Source of the DNA: Caryophanales bacterium UBA4869
GTDB taxonomy: Bacteria; Bacillota_I; Bacilli_A; RFN20; CAG-288
Reading direction: 5' to 3'
NCBI GenBank assembly: GCA_002399505.1
Contig: DHDT01000035.1
Coordinates: 3,736-10,031, forward strand
DNA: 6,296 nt
How positions within the stretch are numbered: position 1 is the stretch's first letter; each line of letters starts with the position of its first letter. The translations under genes and the position numbers were made by a program. Shown here one piece after another: positions 1-6,021 of this stretch. The notes under the pieces are model-generated. The model saw nothing but the letters and a program-made list of their open reading frames with translations, had not been told where the DNA came from and did not search any database.

Positions 1-247
1 TGGCAATCTCAATACTTATGAATACACCGATAGACTTAAAGATATCAAAGTTCCGGTCTTATTGACTTCGGGTATCAATGATGAATCTACGCCTCTTATC
101 AATAAGACGATGTTTGATGCCATAACTTCTGAGAAGAAATGGGTATTATTTGGTAATAGCCGTCATATGAGTTATGTGGAAGAAAATAAGAAATACGAAG
201 ATGAAATAAGCGAATTTATGGATCATAATGATAAAGGAAAAAAATAA
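1..247 (+). CDS. Proline iminopeptidase-like alpha/beta hydrolase, C-terminal fragment
   Basis: This is the last 81 codons of a gene that begins before the window; the reading frame is open from base 2 to the TAA at 245-247. The fragment fits the C-terminal end of alpha/beta-hydrolase-fold peptidases of the proline iminopeptidase (tricorn-interacting factor F1) type, which release N-terminal residues, classically proline, from short peptides in the cytoplasm. Two parts of the catalytic triad are visible: the acid in IKVPVLLTSGINDESTP (Asp at bases 80-82) and the histidine in GNSRHMSYVEE (His at 164-166), with the typical strand-turn-Asp and His-Met contexts. The nucleophile serine lies upstream, outside the window. 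A TTG codon at 62 is not a credible start, because the family signature continues upstream of it. The stop overlaps the next start (TAATG), so the gene belongs to the following operon. Another hydrolase of the same fold, such as an ester or lactone hydrolase, cannot be excluded from the C-terminus alone. Confidence 0.8.
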   Translation, partial: GNLNTYEYTDRLKDIKVPVLLTSGINDESTPLINKTMFDAITSEKKWVLFGNSRHMSYVEENKKYEDEISEFMDHNDKGKK

Positions 248-1257
248 TGAAATTGAAATTCCTCAGGAGACTTTATGACTATGAAGACATGTATCCTTAT
301 CAGGATGGATATATTGCCGTCAACTACATGGGTCTTACTTTCCTAGACAGCAAATATGAGAGTAAGAATGAGGATATGGTTTCCTTTAACGGCGGTGTCT
401 CAGTTTTTGTCACCGAAGACCATCGCTATATCATCGAGAAAAATCTTCACGGCTGTACCTTTGTCTATGATTACAACACCCGTGAAAGACTCGGTTTTCT
501 TGATTTAGCTTCTATCTCTACTTTCCAGCCTTTCCCCTATACGATGTCCTTAGACGGAAAATCTATCATGACTTTGGTCGGCATACCTAAAGACAACACT
601 GTCACTCCGATGTTTCCTGATGAATACATCGCAAACTGCAATGTGGAACTTAGAGAATATTCCCTTCCTGACATCAAGGAATATAGAGATCATAATCTTC
701 CCTATAACTGTTCTCAGATTGCCAAATGCTCTTTCTTAAACGGATATCTTCTGATGTTGAACGATCACACCTTCTGTTTCTATAAGGACGGAAAATATGA
801 AATGATTGAGAGCTTCAAAGCTTTCAACGATTCCTTCGTCATCGATGAAAAGAGACATCTGTTCAATATCGCCACCCCCTACGGCATGCGTGTCTACGAT
901 AAGAATTTTATTGAAATCAATAAGATTGACACTATCACCGATGAGGAGAAAGAAGTCAACAATACTCTTCTCTCTTTCGATAATCCTGATGATATTCCTG
1001 ATCTCAATGAATTCAGAAAAGTCCGTAAGGAAGTATTCATATCAATGATGAGATTAGGTGAAGACCACCTGATATTCTTCTCGACTGAAGTGACTCACAG
1101 CTATTCGAAGATCGTCATGTATTCTCTTGATGACTTCCATAAAGAGGATGAAGTTCTGATTCGTGATACCGCTTCGCAGGTAAGTGTTCTCGGTGATGAC
1201 AAGATTATCTTCTACTTGCAGAGAAAACTGCATATAATGGAACTAACTAATGATTGA
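247..1257 (+). CDS. Hypothetical soluble protein, candidate beta-propeller
   Basis: I do not recognise the family. The 336-residue product has no signal peptide, membrane segment or lipobox, so it is predicted cytosolic. A loose unit recurs about seven times: a turn with G/D, a hydrophobic strand, a few polar residues, then a second strand often carrying Y or F. Approximate positions are 20-34, 58-75, 101-138, 164-180, 198-218, 271-293 and 316-332; examples are NGYLLMLNDHTFCFYKDGK and GDDKIIFYLQRKLHIMEL. This pattern is what a WD40- or PQQ-like beta-propeller looks like, but no strict signature is present, so the fold is inferred. Residues 229-262 form a charged insertion between units five and six. 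The ATG shares its A with the stop of the upstream hydrolase gene, and AAAGGA at 233-238 lies 8 bases before it, so the start is well supported. It ends with TGA and overlaps the next gene by 8 bases. A role as a scaffold or regulator for the transporter encoded two genes downstream is possible but untested. Confidence 0.85.
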   Translation: MKLKFLRRLYDYEDMYPYQDGYIAVNYMGLTFLDSKYESKNEDMVSFNGGVSVFVTEDHRYIIEKNLHGCTFVYDYNTRERLGFLDLASISTFQPFPYTMSLDGKSIMTLVGIPKDNTVTPMFPDEYIANCNVELREYSLPDIKEYRDHNLPYNCSQIAKCSFLNGYLLMLNDHTFCFYKDGKYEMIESFKAFNDSFVIDEKRHLFNIATPYGMRVYDKNFIEINKIDTITDEEKEVNNTLLSFDNPDDIPDLNEFRKVRKEVFISMMRLGEDHLIFFSTEVTHSYSKIVMYSLDDFHKEDEVLIRDTASQVSVLGDDKIIFYLQRKLHIMELTND

Positions 1258-1897
1258 ACAGGAAATGTATTCTGATTTAAAGGCCGCCACTAAGGGTTTG
1301 AAAGTAACAGCTATTGTTTCTCCTTCAGACCTCAACGGCTTTTTCCGTATCCTTTTGTTGTCAGAAATCTCTTCGGGTGTAATCAGAGATATTGATTTTT
1401 TGAAGAGGGAAGACGAATTCAAAGCTATTTTTATGGATTATGATCCTTCTCTGGTCTATAAGAAAGGCCGTTATCTCAAGGTTCTTGACGAAATACTTGA
1501 ACACTTCAAACCAGAAAGAAAGAGTCCTTATAAGGAGATAACTCAGGCAGCGACAAAGATTGCCCGCTATCTTCATACTTATCAGACATTGGATGATTAT
1601 AAGAAAGCTCTCTATCTGGAGTGCAAAGATGATGAAAGCACTCTGCAGTTCCTTCTTGATTTCCGTAAGACCTCGGGACTCGAATCCATGTATCTTGCCA
1701 AAGCCGGATATGTCTTCCAGAATTCCGGTCTTCTTGATGTTCCGGTAGTCGATATCAAAGCCAAAGAGTATTTGATTCCTCTCTTTGATCTTCCTAACAA
1801 CAATGTCATTCTCTATAAGAAGATGCTGATGATAGCCAAAAAGAATGAGATAACCTGTCACGAGCTGAATCTGAGAATCGATAAATTAAACAAATAA
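1250..1897 (+). CDS. Hypothetical soluble protein, likely alpha-helical
   Basis: The product is 215 residues and of a family I do not recognise. It has no signal peptide or membrane-spanning segment. Sequence character is mostly amphipathic helix rich in Lys, Leu, Asp and Glu, for example KVLDEILEHFKPERK around residues 76-90 and QAATKIARYLHTYQTLDDYKK around 98-118. The short proline- and valine-containing stretch LLDVPVVDIKAK (about 160-171) is followed by a Lys-rich C-terminus. The start at 1250 overlaps the upstream gene by 8 bases and has only a weak GGA (1239-1241) before it. A second ATG at 1265 (residue 6) has AGGAA only about 3 bases upstream, so 1250 is preferred. One base separates its TAA from the ATG of the ABC transporter, implying co-translation and probably a shared process. 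A 166-codon reading frame on the opposite strand (1361-1861) is judged a shadow. Confidence 0.82.
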   Translation: MIEQEMYSDLKAATKGLKVTAIVSPSDLNGFFRILLLSEISSGVIRDIDFLKREDEFKAIFMDYDPSLVYKKGRYLKVLDEILEHFKPERKSPYKEITQAATKIARYLHTYQTLDDYKKALYLECKDDESTLQFLLDFRKTSGLESMYLAKAGYVFQNSGLLDVPVVDIKAKEYLIPLFDLPNNNVILYKKMLMIAKKNEITCHELNLRIDKLNK

Positions 1898-1898
1898 A

Positions 1899-4670
1899 AT
1901 GTTCGAACTAAAAAGGGTCTGCAAAGAGTACCAGTCAGGCAATAAGACCATTCGCGCCCTAGACGATGTGAATCTTTCTTTTCCCAGCGTTCAGTTTGCC
2001 TCTATCTTAGGTCCTTCAGGATGTGGGAAAAGCACCCTTTTGAATCTTCTGGGCGGATTGGACAACGTCACCTCGGGTGACATTCTTTTTGATGGTCTTT
2101 CTCTTCCTAAGATGAATGAAGAAAGACTCAATAAGTTCCGCAACGAAGAAGTGGGTTTTATTTTTCAGAATTATATCCTCATCCCTCAGCTATCTGTCAT
2201 CGAAAACGTTGAGACGGGTCTGGCAATCCGCGGATATAACAGGGCGGAGACGGAAAAACTTGCCAAAGAAGCTTTGGAATGGGTAGGAATATCAGATCTG
2301 GCCGAAAAGAAACCCAATCAGTTATCTGGCGGTCAGGCTCAGAAAGCTGCTATTGCCAGAGCATTAGTCACCAATCCGAGTATTATTTTGGCTGATGAAC
2401 CAACCGGTGCCTTAGACAGCAAGTCTTCAGCCTCTATCATGAAGATCCTCAAGGAAATCTCTAAGACCAAACTTGTCATCATGGTCACTCATAATGAAGT
2501 ATTAGCCAAAGAATACAGTGACAGAATTATCAGAATCAATGATGGAAAGATTGAAAAAGATGAGACGATAAACAAGACGGAAGACAAAAAGAAAACTAAG
2601 ACAAATGTTGTCGGCAAAGGACATATGTCTTTTGGAATGAAGATGAGATTAGCTGGCTTGAATATTATGTCAAAGAAGGTAAAAACGATAGTTTCATGTC
2701 TTGCAAACTCTTTAAGCCTTATCGGAATTGGTTTCTTCTTGGCAATCAATACCGGCTTTACGAATTATTCAGCTCGTATCAGTGAATCAACTGCGTCTTC
2801 CTTCCCTGTCGTCGTCACGGCCTATGATTCTAAGACTTCCAGTGAACAGAATCTTACTCGTCAGTCTGAAAACGAATATCCTGAAGTGACTAACATTTAT
2901 CCTAATGTCTCTTCGTCCTCTTCTGTCTCATATCAGTGCAATAACTTCACACAGAAATATTTCGATTATCTTGATTCTCTGGTCACTGGCGGTTTTGCCA
3001 GCGAATATACCGTCAATTACGGAAACAATTACGCCTATAATCTGATGACAGATTTTCCTGCCTCTTTGGATGGGAAATCTGCTTCTTATGTAAACCGAGT
3101 AACCACTTCCTATACTTATGGATCTGATTATTATGCAAGACAGAGTCAGCTTCCGACTAGTATCTTCCACGTCCTTTACGGAGACATGACCCAGTATGAC
3201 GTTTTGGCCGGTTCTCTTCCTGAAGACTCCAGTCAGCTGATGCTAGTTGTGGATAGCTATAACGGAGTCGACTTCAGAACCTTGAAAGAATTAGGGTTTT
3301 ACAACAAAAACGATACCCAACAGGATGTCAAGGAAAGTGTCTCTGGAGACAGCACTAAGTTCACGGTCAAACCAATTACTTTCTCTGATATCATCGGCAA
3401 GGAATATAAAGTATTCAACAATGACGATTTCTATGAAGTCAGCGATTCAAAGACTATCACTGACGCTTCTAATACTAAGAGAGAAATGACGGAATATGGT
3501 GTAAAGGATGATGTTTATATAAATGACAACTTAGGAGTCAAAGTAAAGATTTCCTGTATTGTCAGACCTAAGAAGACTTCCACTTATACTCTTCTTTCTC
3601 CTTCTTTGTGTTATCTTCCTGAGCTTCAGAATAATCTCCGTCTTAAGAATTCCACCTCTTCCCTCAATGAGACTCTTCGCAACAATGTCCGTATGATAGA
3701 TCCTAACGGAACTGGGCCGGCTGTCGATGATTTCACCGCGGAAGTGACAGCTATCTATAACGAATACAAGGCAACTATCACAACTGGCGGCACTCTTCCT
3801 ACCGATAAGATCAATACTGTCTTTGACAAGTATTTCCGTTATCAGTGCTTCTGGGATCTGACCACTACCTATACTTCCCTCTCTTCATTCAGATATCAAG
3901 CCGGTTATCTTGGTGTTGATTTAGTTCCCGATGCTTTGAAAGGAAAAGACCTTTCCGCTGACGGGGCCTTAGACGATATCTTCTCAGAGTTTCAGGCTCT
4001 ATATCTGACTAACAGAAAAGATGCCTTCAATCTTCTTTTAGGAGTCAACGCCTACTTGAATGCCTATGGAACTATTTCTTCGGTTGTCATCTTCCCCGTC
4101 AACATCGAAAACCGGGAAACCCTGATGAAGAAACTTGATGAGTTCAATGTCATCGGCACAGGTTCCGATCACGCTTCCTCTTCTATCGAACAGGTTTTCT
4201 ATTCAGCTGATAATTCTATCGGCATGCTCGAGGATGTCGGACATATGGTATCTCTAGTCTCAGTGATTCTTTCAATCTATGTCTGTGTCACACTCATCGT
4301 TTCCTGCATCATGATGTCTTTGATGACCTCAAACAATGTTCTTGAAAGAAGAACGGAAATAGGATTGCTGCGATCTTTGGGTGCCAGAAAGAGAGATGTC
4401 GCTACTCTCTTTGAATCCGAGTCTTTGGGAATCGGTATTGTCTCTGGAGTCTTAGGTTCACTTCTCACCTGGGGTTTAAGTTATCCTGTCAACAACCTGA
4501 TCAATTCCTTCTACTCCTATTACAAGGTCGGAACAATCTGCAATTTCACTTGGTATCATTCTCTGATTTTAGTCGGTATCAGCATTGTCATCTGTATCTT
4601 GGCTTCTTTGATACCTTCACTTAAAGCCAGCAGCGAAAAACCTGTTGAGTGCCTGAGAAAGGACGAATAG
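1899..4670 (+). CDS. Fused ABC transporter ATPase-permease, MacB/FtsX type, large ectodomain
   Basis: The 923-residue protein joins an ABC ATPase to a MacB/FtsX-type permease. The ATPase (about 1-220) is complete: Walker A GPSGCGKST at 38-46, Q-loop Gln90, signature LSGGQ at 142-146, Walker B IILADE at 162-167, D-loop ALD at 171-173 and switch His198. A Lys-rich linker (216-245) leads to membrane segment 1 (about 263-284). Residues about 290-780 are predicted outside the membrane and are rich in Ser, Thr, Tyr and Asn, with four cysteines (347, 553, 571, 650). Three further segments follow at about 783-809, 839-860 and 887-906. The FtsX-family cytoplasmic motif ERRTEIGLLRSLGARKRDV lies at 816-834, and a closing PSLKASSEKPVECLR at 906-920. 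MacB-family systems work as dimers and couple ATP use to movement of an external domain (mechanotransmission) rather than moving substrate through the membrane. The substrate here is unknown: lipoprotein, peptide or antimicrobial handling are all possible. No Shine-Dalgarno sequence precedes the ATG, and the upstream stop is one base away, so reinitiation by coupled ribosomes is likely. Confidence 0.95.
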   Translation: MFELKRVCKEYQSGNKTIRALDDVNLSFPSVQFASILGPSGCGKSTLLNLLGGLDNVTSGDILFDGLSLPKMNEERLNKFRNEEVGFIFQNYILIPQLSVIENVETGLAIRGYNRAETEKLAKEALEWVGISDLAEKKPNQLSGGQAQKAAIARALVTNPSIILADEPTGALDSKSSASIMKILKEISKTKLVIMVTHNEVLAKEYSDRIIRINDGKIEKDETINKTEDKKKTKTNVVGKGHMSFGMKMRLAGLNIMSKKVKTIVSCLANSLSLIGIGFFLAINTGFTNYSARISESTASSFPVVVTAYDSKTSSEQNLTRQSENEYPEVTNIYPNVSSSSSVSYQCNNFTQKYFDYLDSLVTGGFASEYTVNYGNNYAYNLMTDFPASLDGKSASYVNRVTTSYTYGSDYYARQSQLPTSIFHVLYGDMTQYDVLAGSLPEDSSQLMLVVDSYNGVDFRTLKELGFYNKNDTQQDVKESVSGDSTKFTVKPITFSDIIGKEYKVFNNDDFYEVSDSKTITDASNTKREMTEYGVKDDVYINDNLGVKVKISCIVRPKKTSTYTLLSPSLCYLPELQNNLRLKNSTSSLNETLRNNVRMIDPNGTGPAVDDFTAEVTAIYNEYKATITTGGTLPTDKINTVFDKYFRYQCFWDLTTTYTSLSSFRYQAGYLGVDLVPDALKGKDLSADGALDDIFSEFQALYLTNRKDAFNLLLGVNAYLNAYGTISSVVIFPVNIENRETLMKKLDEFNVIGTGSDHASSSIEQVFYSADNSIGMLEDVGHMVSLVSVILSIYVCVTLIVSCIMMSLMTSNNVLERRTEIGLLRSLGARKRDVATLFESESLGIGIVSGVLGSLLTWGLSYPVNNLINSFYSYYKVGTICNFTWYHSLILVGISIVICILASLIPSLKASSEKPVECLRKDE

Positions 4671-4712
4671 TCATCATATTTCCGATAATTATTAGGTATT
4701 TCAAATTAAAGC

Positions 4713-4742
4713 TTGTATAGTCCTTGCTAAGGTACCTATAAT
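4713..4742 (+). promoter_or_regulatory. Probable sigma-A-type promoter of the yebC-family gene
   Basis: A perfect -10 box TATAAT at 4737-4742 lies 18 bases downstream of TTGTAT (4713-4718), which matches four of six positions of TTGACA. Transcription would start near 4749, giving a leader of about 54 bases before the ATG at 4803. The upstream transporter gene ends at 4670 with no visible terminator, so some readthrough from it may also reach yebC. This is assigned from sequence match only. Confidence 0.65.
4716..4740 (+). repeat. Imperfect dyad inside the yebC promoter spacer, possible operator
   Basis: Two nested inverted pairs lie between and across the promoter boxes: TATAG (4716-4720) with CTATA (4736-4740), and CCTT (4722-4725) with AAGG (4729-4732) around a GCT centre. 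The dyad is asymmetric, since one base separates the arms on the left and three on the right. A protein bound here would cover the spacer and touch both boxes, which suits a repressor or a MerR-like spacer-binding activator. It could equally be chance symmetry in A/T-rich DNA. Confidence 0.3.
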
Positions 4743-4776
4743 ATACATAACTTTAAAACCCACTTTTAATTTGCAA

Positions 4777-4790
4777 TTCTATCTATAGAA
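4777..4790 (+). repeat. Short inverted repeat abutting the yebC ribosome binding site
   Basis: TTCTAT (4777-4782) and ATAGAA (4785-4790) are exact reverse complements with CT between them, ending where the AGAGGT ribosome binding site begins. As RNA it could form about five pairs with a four-base loop. That is a weak hairpin of A-U pairs with one G-C, so any effect on translation would be small. Its role is unknown. Confidence 0.3.
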
Positions 4791-4796
4791 AGAGGT
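4790..4796 (+). promoter_or_regulatory. Ribosome binding site of the yebC-family gene
   Basis: AAGAGGT sits 6 bases before the ATG at 4803 and is a strong Shine-Dalgarno match. It fixes the start codon, which also agrees with the family's conserved Met-Gly N-terminus. Confidence 0.75.
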
Positions 4797-4802
4797 AAAA
4801 CT

Positions 4803-5525
4803 ATGGGAAGAGCACACGAAGTAAGAGCTAAGAAGATCGCACAGACTAACGCTGCCAAATCAGCACTTTACAACAGAGCCAGTAAGGAAATTTACATGGC
4901 TGCCAAATCTGGTGTGCCTGACCCTAACGACAACCTCTCGTTAAGATCGGCCATTGAAAAATGGAAAGCCCAGCACGTCACCCGTGATGTTATCGACAGA
5001 GCTATAGCCAAAGCCAAGAATAAGGATTCAGCTGCTTATGTAGCTGGCCGTTATGAAGGTTTCGGTCCTGGCGGAGTCGCTATCATGGTTGATACTTTGA
5101 CTGATAATGAAAAGAGAGCTTACACCACCATCAGAGCTGCTTTCACTCATCATGGCGGAAAACTCGGAGACAGCGGATGCGTCTCTTACAATTTCACCGT
5201 TGCCGGTGTCATTGATTTCCAGTCCGAACAGAATGTCGAAGACATCGAGAATGATCTCATTCTCAACGATGTCGATGTTCAGTCAGTCACTAAGGATGAA
5301 AACGAGGTAGAAGTAAGAGTTTCACCCGATGGCTTCGAAAAGGCCAAGGCTCAGATTGAAGCTGATTTCGGCGTCACTGATTTCGAAGAGGCTTCTGTCA
5401 CTTTCGTACCGGCCGGCGCTTATGTTGCCGTAACCGATGATGATAAGGCCAAGGCTCAGAATCTTCTTGATTCTCTCGATGAAATCGAGGATGTCCAGGC
5501 CGTTTATCATAACGGAGACTTCTAA
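4803..5525 (+). CDS. YebC/PmpR/TACO1-family protein (YeeI/YeeN-like type)
   Basis: The 240-residue length is normal for the family and the gene is complete. Family hallmarks are visible in order: a basic N-terminus MGRAHEVRAKKIAQ, the helical segment KEIYMAAKSGVPDPNDNLSLR (28-48), RYEGFGPGGVAIMVDTLTDN (83-102), GGKLGDSGCVSYNF (118-131), and the closing VQAVYHNGDF (231-240). The IYMAAKSG-x-PDPNDN stretch and MGR start point to the YeeI/YeeN subtype rather than the classical MAGHSKW-type YebC. Family members were first described as DNA-binding transcription regulators (PmpR in Pseudomonas). More recent work assigns bacterial YebC proteins and mitochondrial TACO1 to the ribosome, where they help translation through proline-rich or otherwise stalling sequences. 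The protein is cytosolic. The gene has its own promoter and ribosome binding site upstream and an intrinsic terminator downstream, so it appears to be transcribed alone, with possible readthrough from the transporter operon. Nothing in it looks truncated. The exact subtype name is less certain than the family. Confidence 0.95.
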   Translation: MGRAHEVRAKKIAQTNAAKSALYNRASKEIYMAAKSGVPDPNDNLSLRSAIEKWKAQHVTRDVIDRAIAKAKNKDSAAYVAGRYEGFGPGGVAIMVDTLTDNEKRAYTTIRAAFTHHGGKLGDSGCVSYNFTVAGVIDFQSEQNVEDIENDLILNDVDVQSVTKDENEVEVRVSPDGFEKAKAQIEADFGVTDFEEASVTFVPAGAYVAVTDDDKAKAQNLLDSLDEIEDVQAVYHNGDF

Positions 5526-5548
5526 ATCTTTTTTTCTAAGTAATCTTT

Positions 5549-5575
5549 AGGACCATCATTCTTGGTGGTCCTTTT
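5549..5575 (+). terminator. Intrinsic terminator after the yebC-family gene
   Basis: AGGACCATCA (5549-5558) pairs with TGGTGGTCCT (5563-5572) as a 10-base-pair stem with one G-U pair and a TTCT loop. It is followed by a T-rich tail (TTTTATTATT). It begins 23 bases after the stop codon, a usual distance. It separates yebC from the next transcription unit. Confidence 0.88.
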
Positions 5576-5585
5576 ATTATTCCTT

Positions 5586-5596
5586 TATGTTAGAAT
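5586..5596 (+). promoter_or_regulatory. Probable extended -10 promoter of the small membrane protein gene
   Basis: TATG (5586-5589), one base, then TAGAAT (5591-5596) forms a TRTGn extended -10 element with one mismatch to TATAAT. No good -35 box lies at the expected distance, where the terminator stem sits, which is typical of promoters relying on the extended -10. Transcription would start near 5603, leaving a leader of about 23 bases that includes AGGA at 5613-5616. Confidence 0.55.
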
Positions 5597-5625
5597 AAAA
5601 AGCAGTAAGATCAGGAAAACAAAGT

Positions 5626-6021
5626 ATGGAAAAACATAGCTATTTCGATCGTTTCAGGAAGATGAAAAAAGAGACTTGGATCGTCATTGCCTTTATGGCA
5701 CTGATCGATATCATCGGCTTCTATTTTTCTATTGCCATGTCGGTGAAGATATCACAGGGCTTTACTCTCTTTGGTGATACGGCAAACAATGTTTCCAGTT
5801 CTACTTCTTCTGCCGGAAGTTCTTTAGGATATGAGACTTCGGGTCCGACTTCTGCCGATACGGCTGTCATTTCTCTCTTCTGGATACTTTCGGTTCTGGT
5901 CCTGGCTCTTTTGGTCTATTATGTCTTCTTCAGAAAAGAAGACGACTCCAAACCGATAAGAAAAGAAATAGTTGATGGAAAGACGGTCATCATGAAGGAT
6001 GACGAAGATGAAACAAAGTGA
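5626..6021 (+). CDS. Small membrane protein with two transmembrane helices
   Basis: I do not recognise a family for this 131-residue protein. It has a basic N-terminus (residues 4-16, rich in K and R), a first hydrophobic helix at about 18-40, a Ser/Gly/Thr-rich loop at 41-78 with no cysteine, a second helix at about 79-102, and a charged C-terminal tail. By the positive-inside rule both ends are cytoplasmic and the low-complexity loop is outside. No lipobox or cleavage site is evident. AGGA at 5613-5616 lies 9 bases upstream of the ATG, which supports the start. The last 14 bases overlap the next gene in another frame, so the two are co-expressed, and the cytosolic tail, which ends in an Asp/Glu-rich stretch, is a plausible contact for a soluble partner. 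A shadow reading frame on the opposite strand (5824-6072) is not taken as a gene. Confidence 0.82.
   Translation: MEKHSYFDRFRKMKKETWIVIAFMALIDIIGFYFSIAMSVKISQGFTLFGDTANNVSSSTSSAGSSLGYETSGPTSADTAVISLFWILSVLVLALLVYYVFFRKEDDSKPIRKEIVDGKTVIMKDDEDETK
5995..5999 (+). promoter_or_regulatory. Ribosome binding site inside the upstream gene, fixing the start at 6008
   Basis: AAGGA lies 8 bases before the ATG at 6008, within the coding sequence of the membrane protein. The ATG at 5992 is in the upstream gene's own frame, so it is not a competing start for the downstream gene. Confidence 0.6.

Noticed and set aside
62..247. A 61-residue gene starting at TTG 62
   Set aside because: The frame is open to the window edge, and the residues before it (RLKDIKVP) belong to the same hydrolase signature, so this is only the tail of a longer gene.
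806..1048. 80-codon plus-strand frame inside the propeller-like gene
   Set aside because: Out of frame within a well-supported gene. Its Ser/Ile/Arg-heavy composition is typical of a frame-shifted translation.
1361..1861. 166-codon reading frame on the minus strand
   Set aside because: It lies wholly inside the 215-residue plus-strand gene, which is locked into the operon by overlaps at both ends. The minus-strand product shows no domain and reads as a shadow.
4671..4712. Terminator after the ABC transporter
   Set aside because: Only a short A/T palindrome (ATAATTAT) is visible, with no GC stem and no T-run, so no terminator is called and readthrough into yebC remains possible.
4730..4737. 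AGGTACCT palindrome as a separate binding site
   Set aside because: Eight-base palindromes arise often by chance, and this one overlaps the -10 box and the larger dyad already listed.
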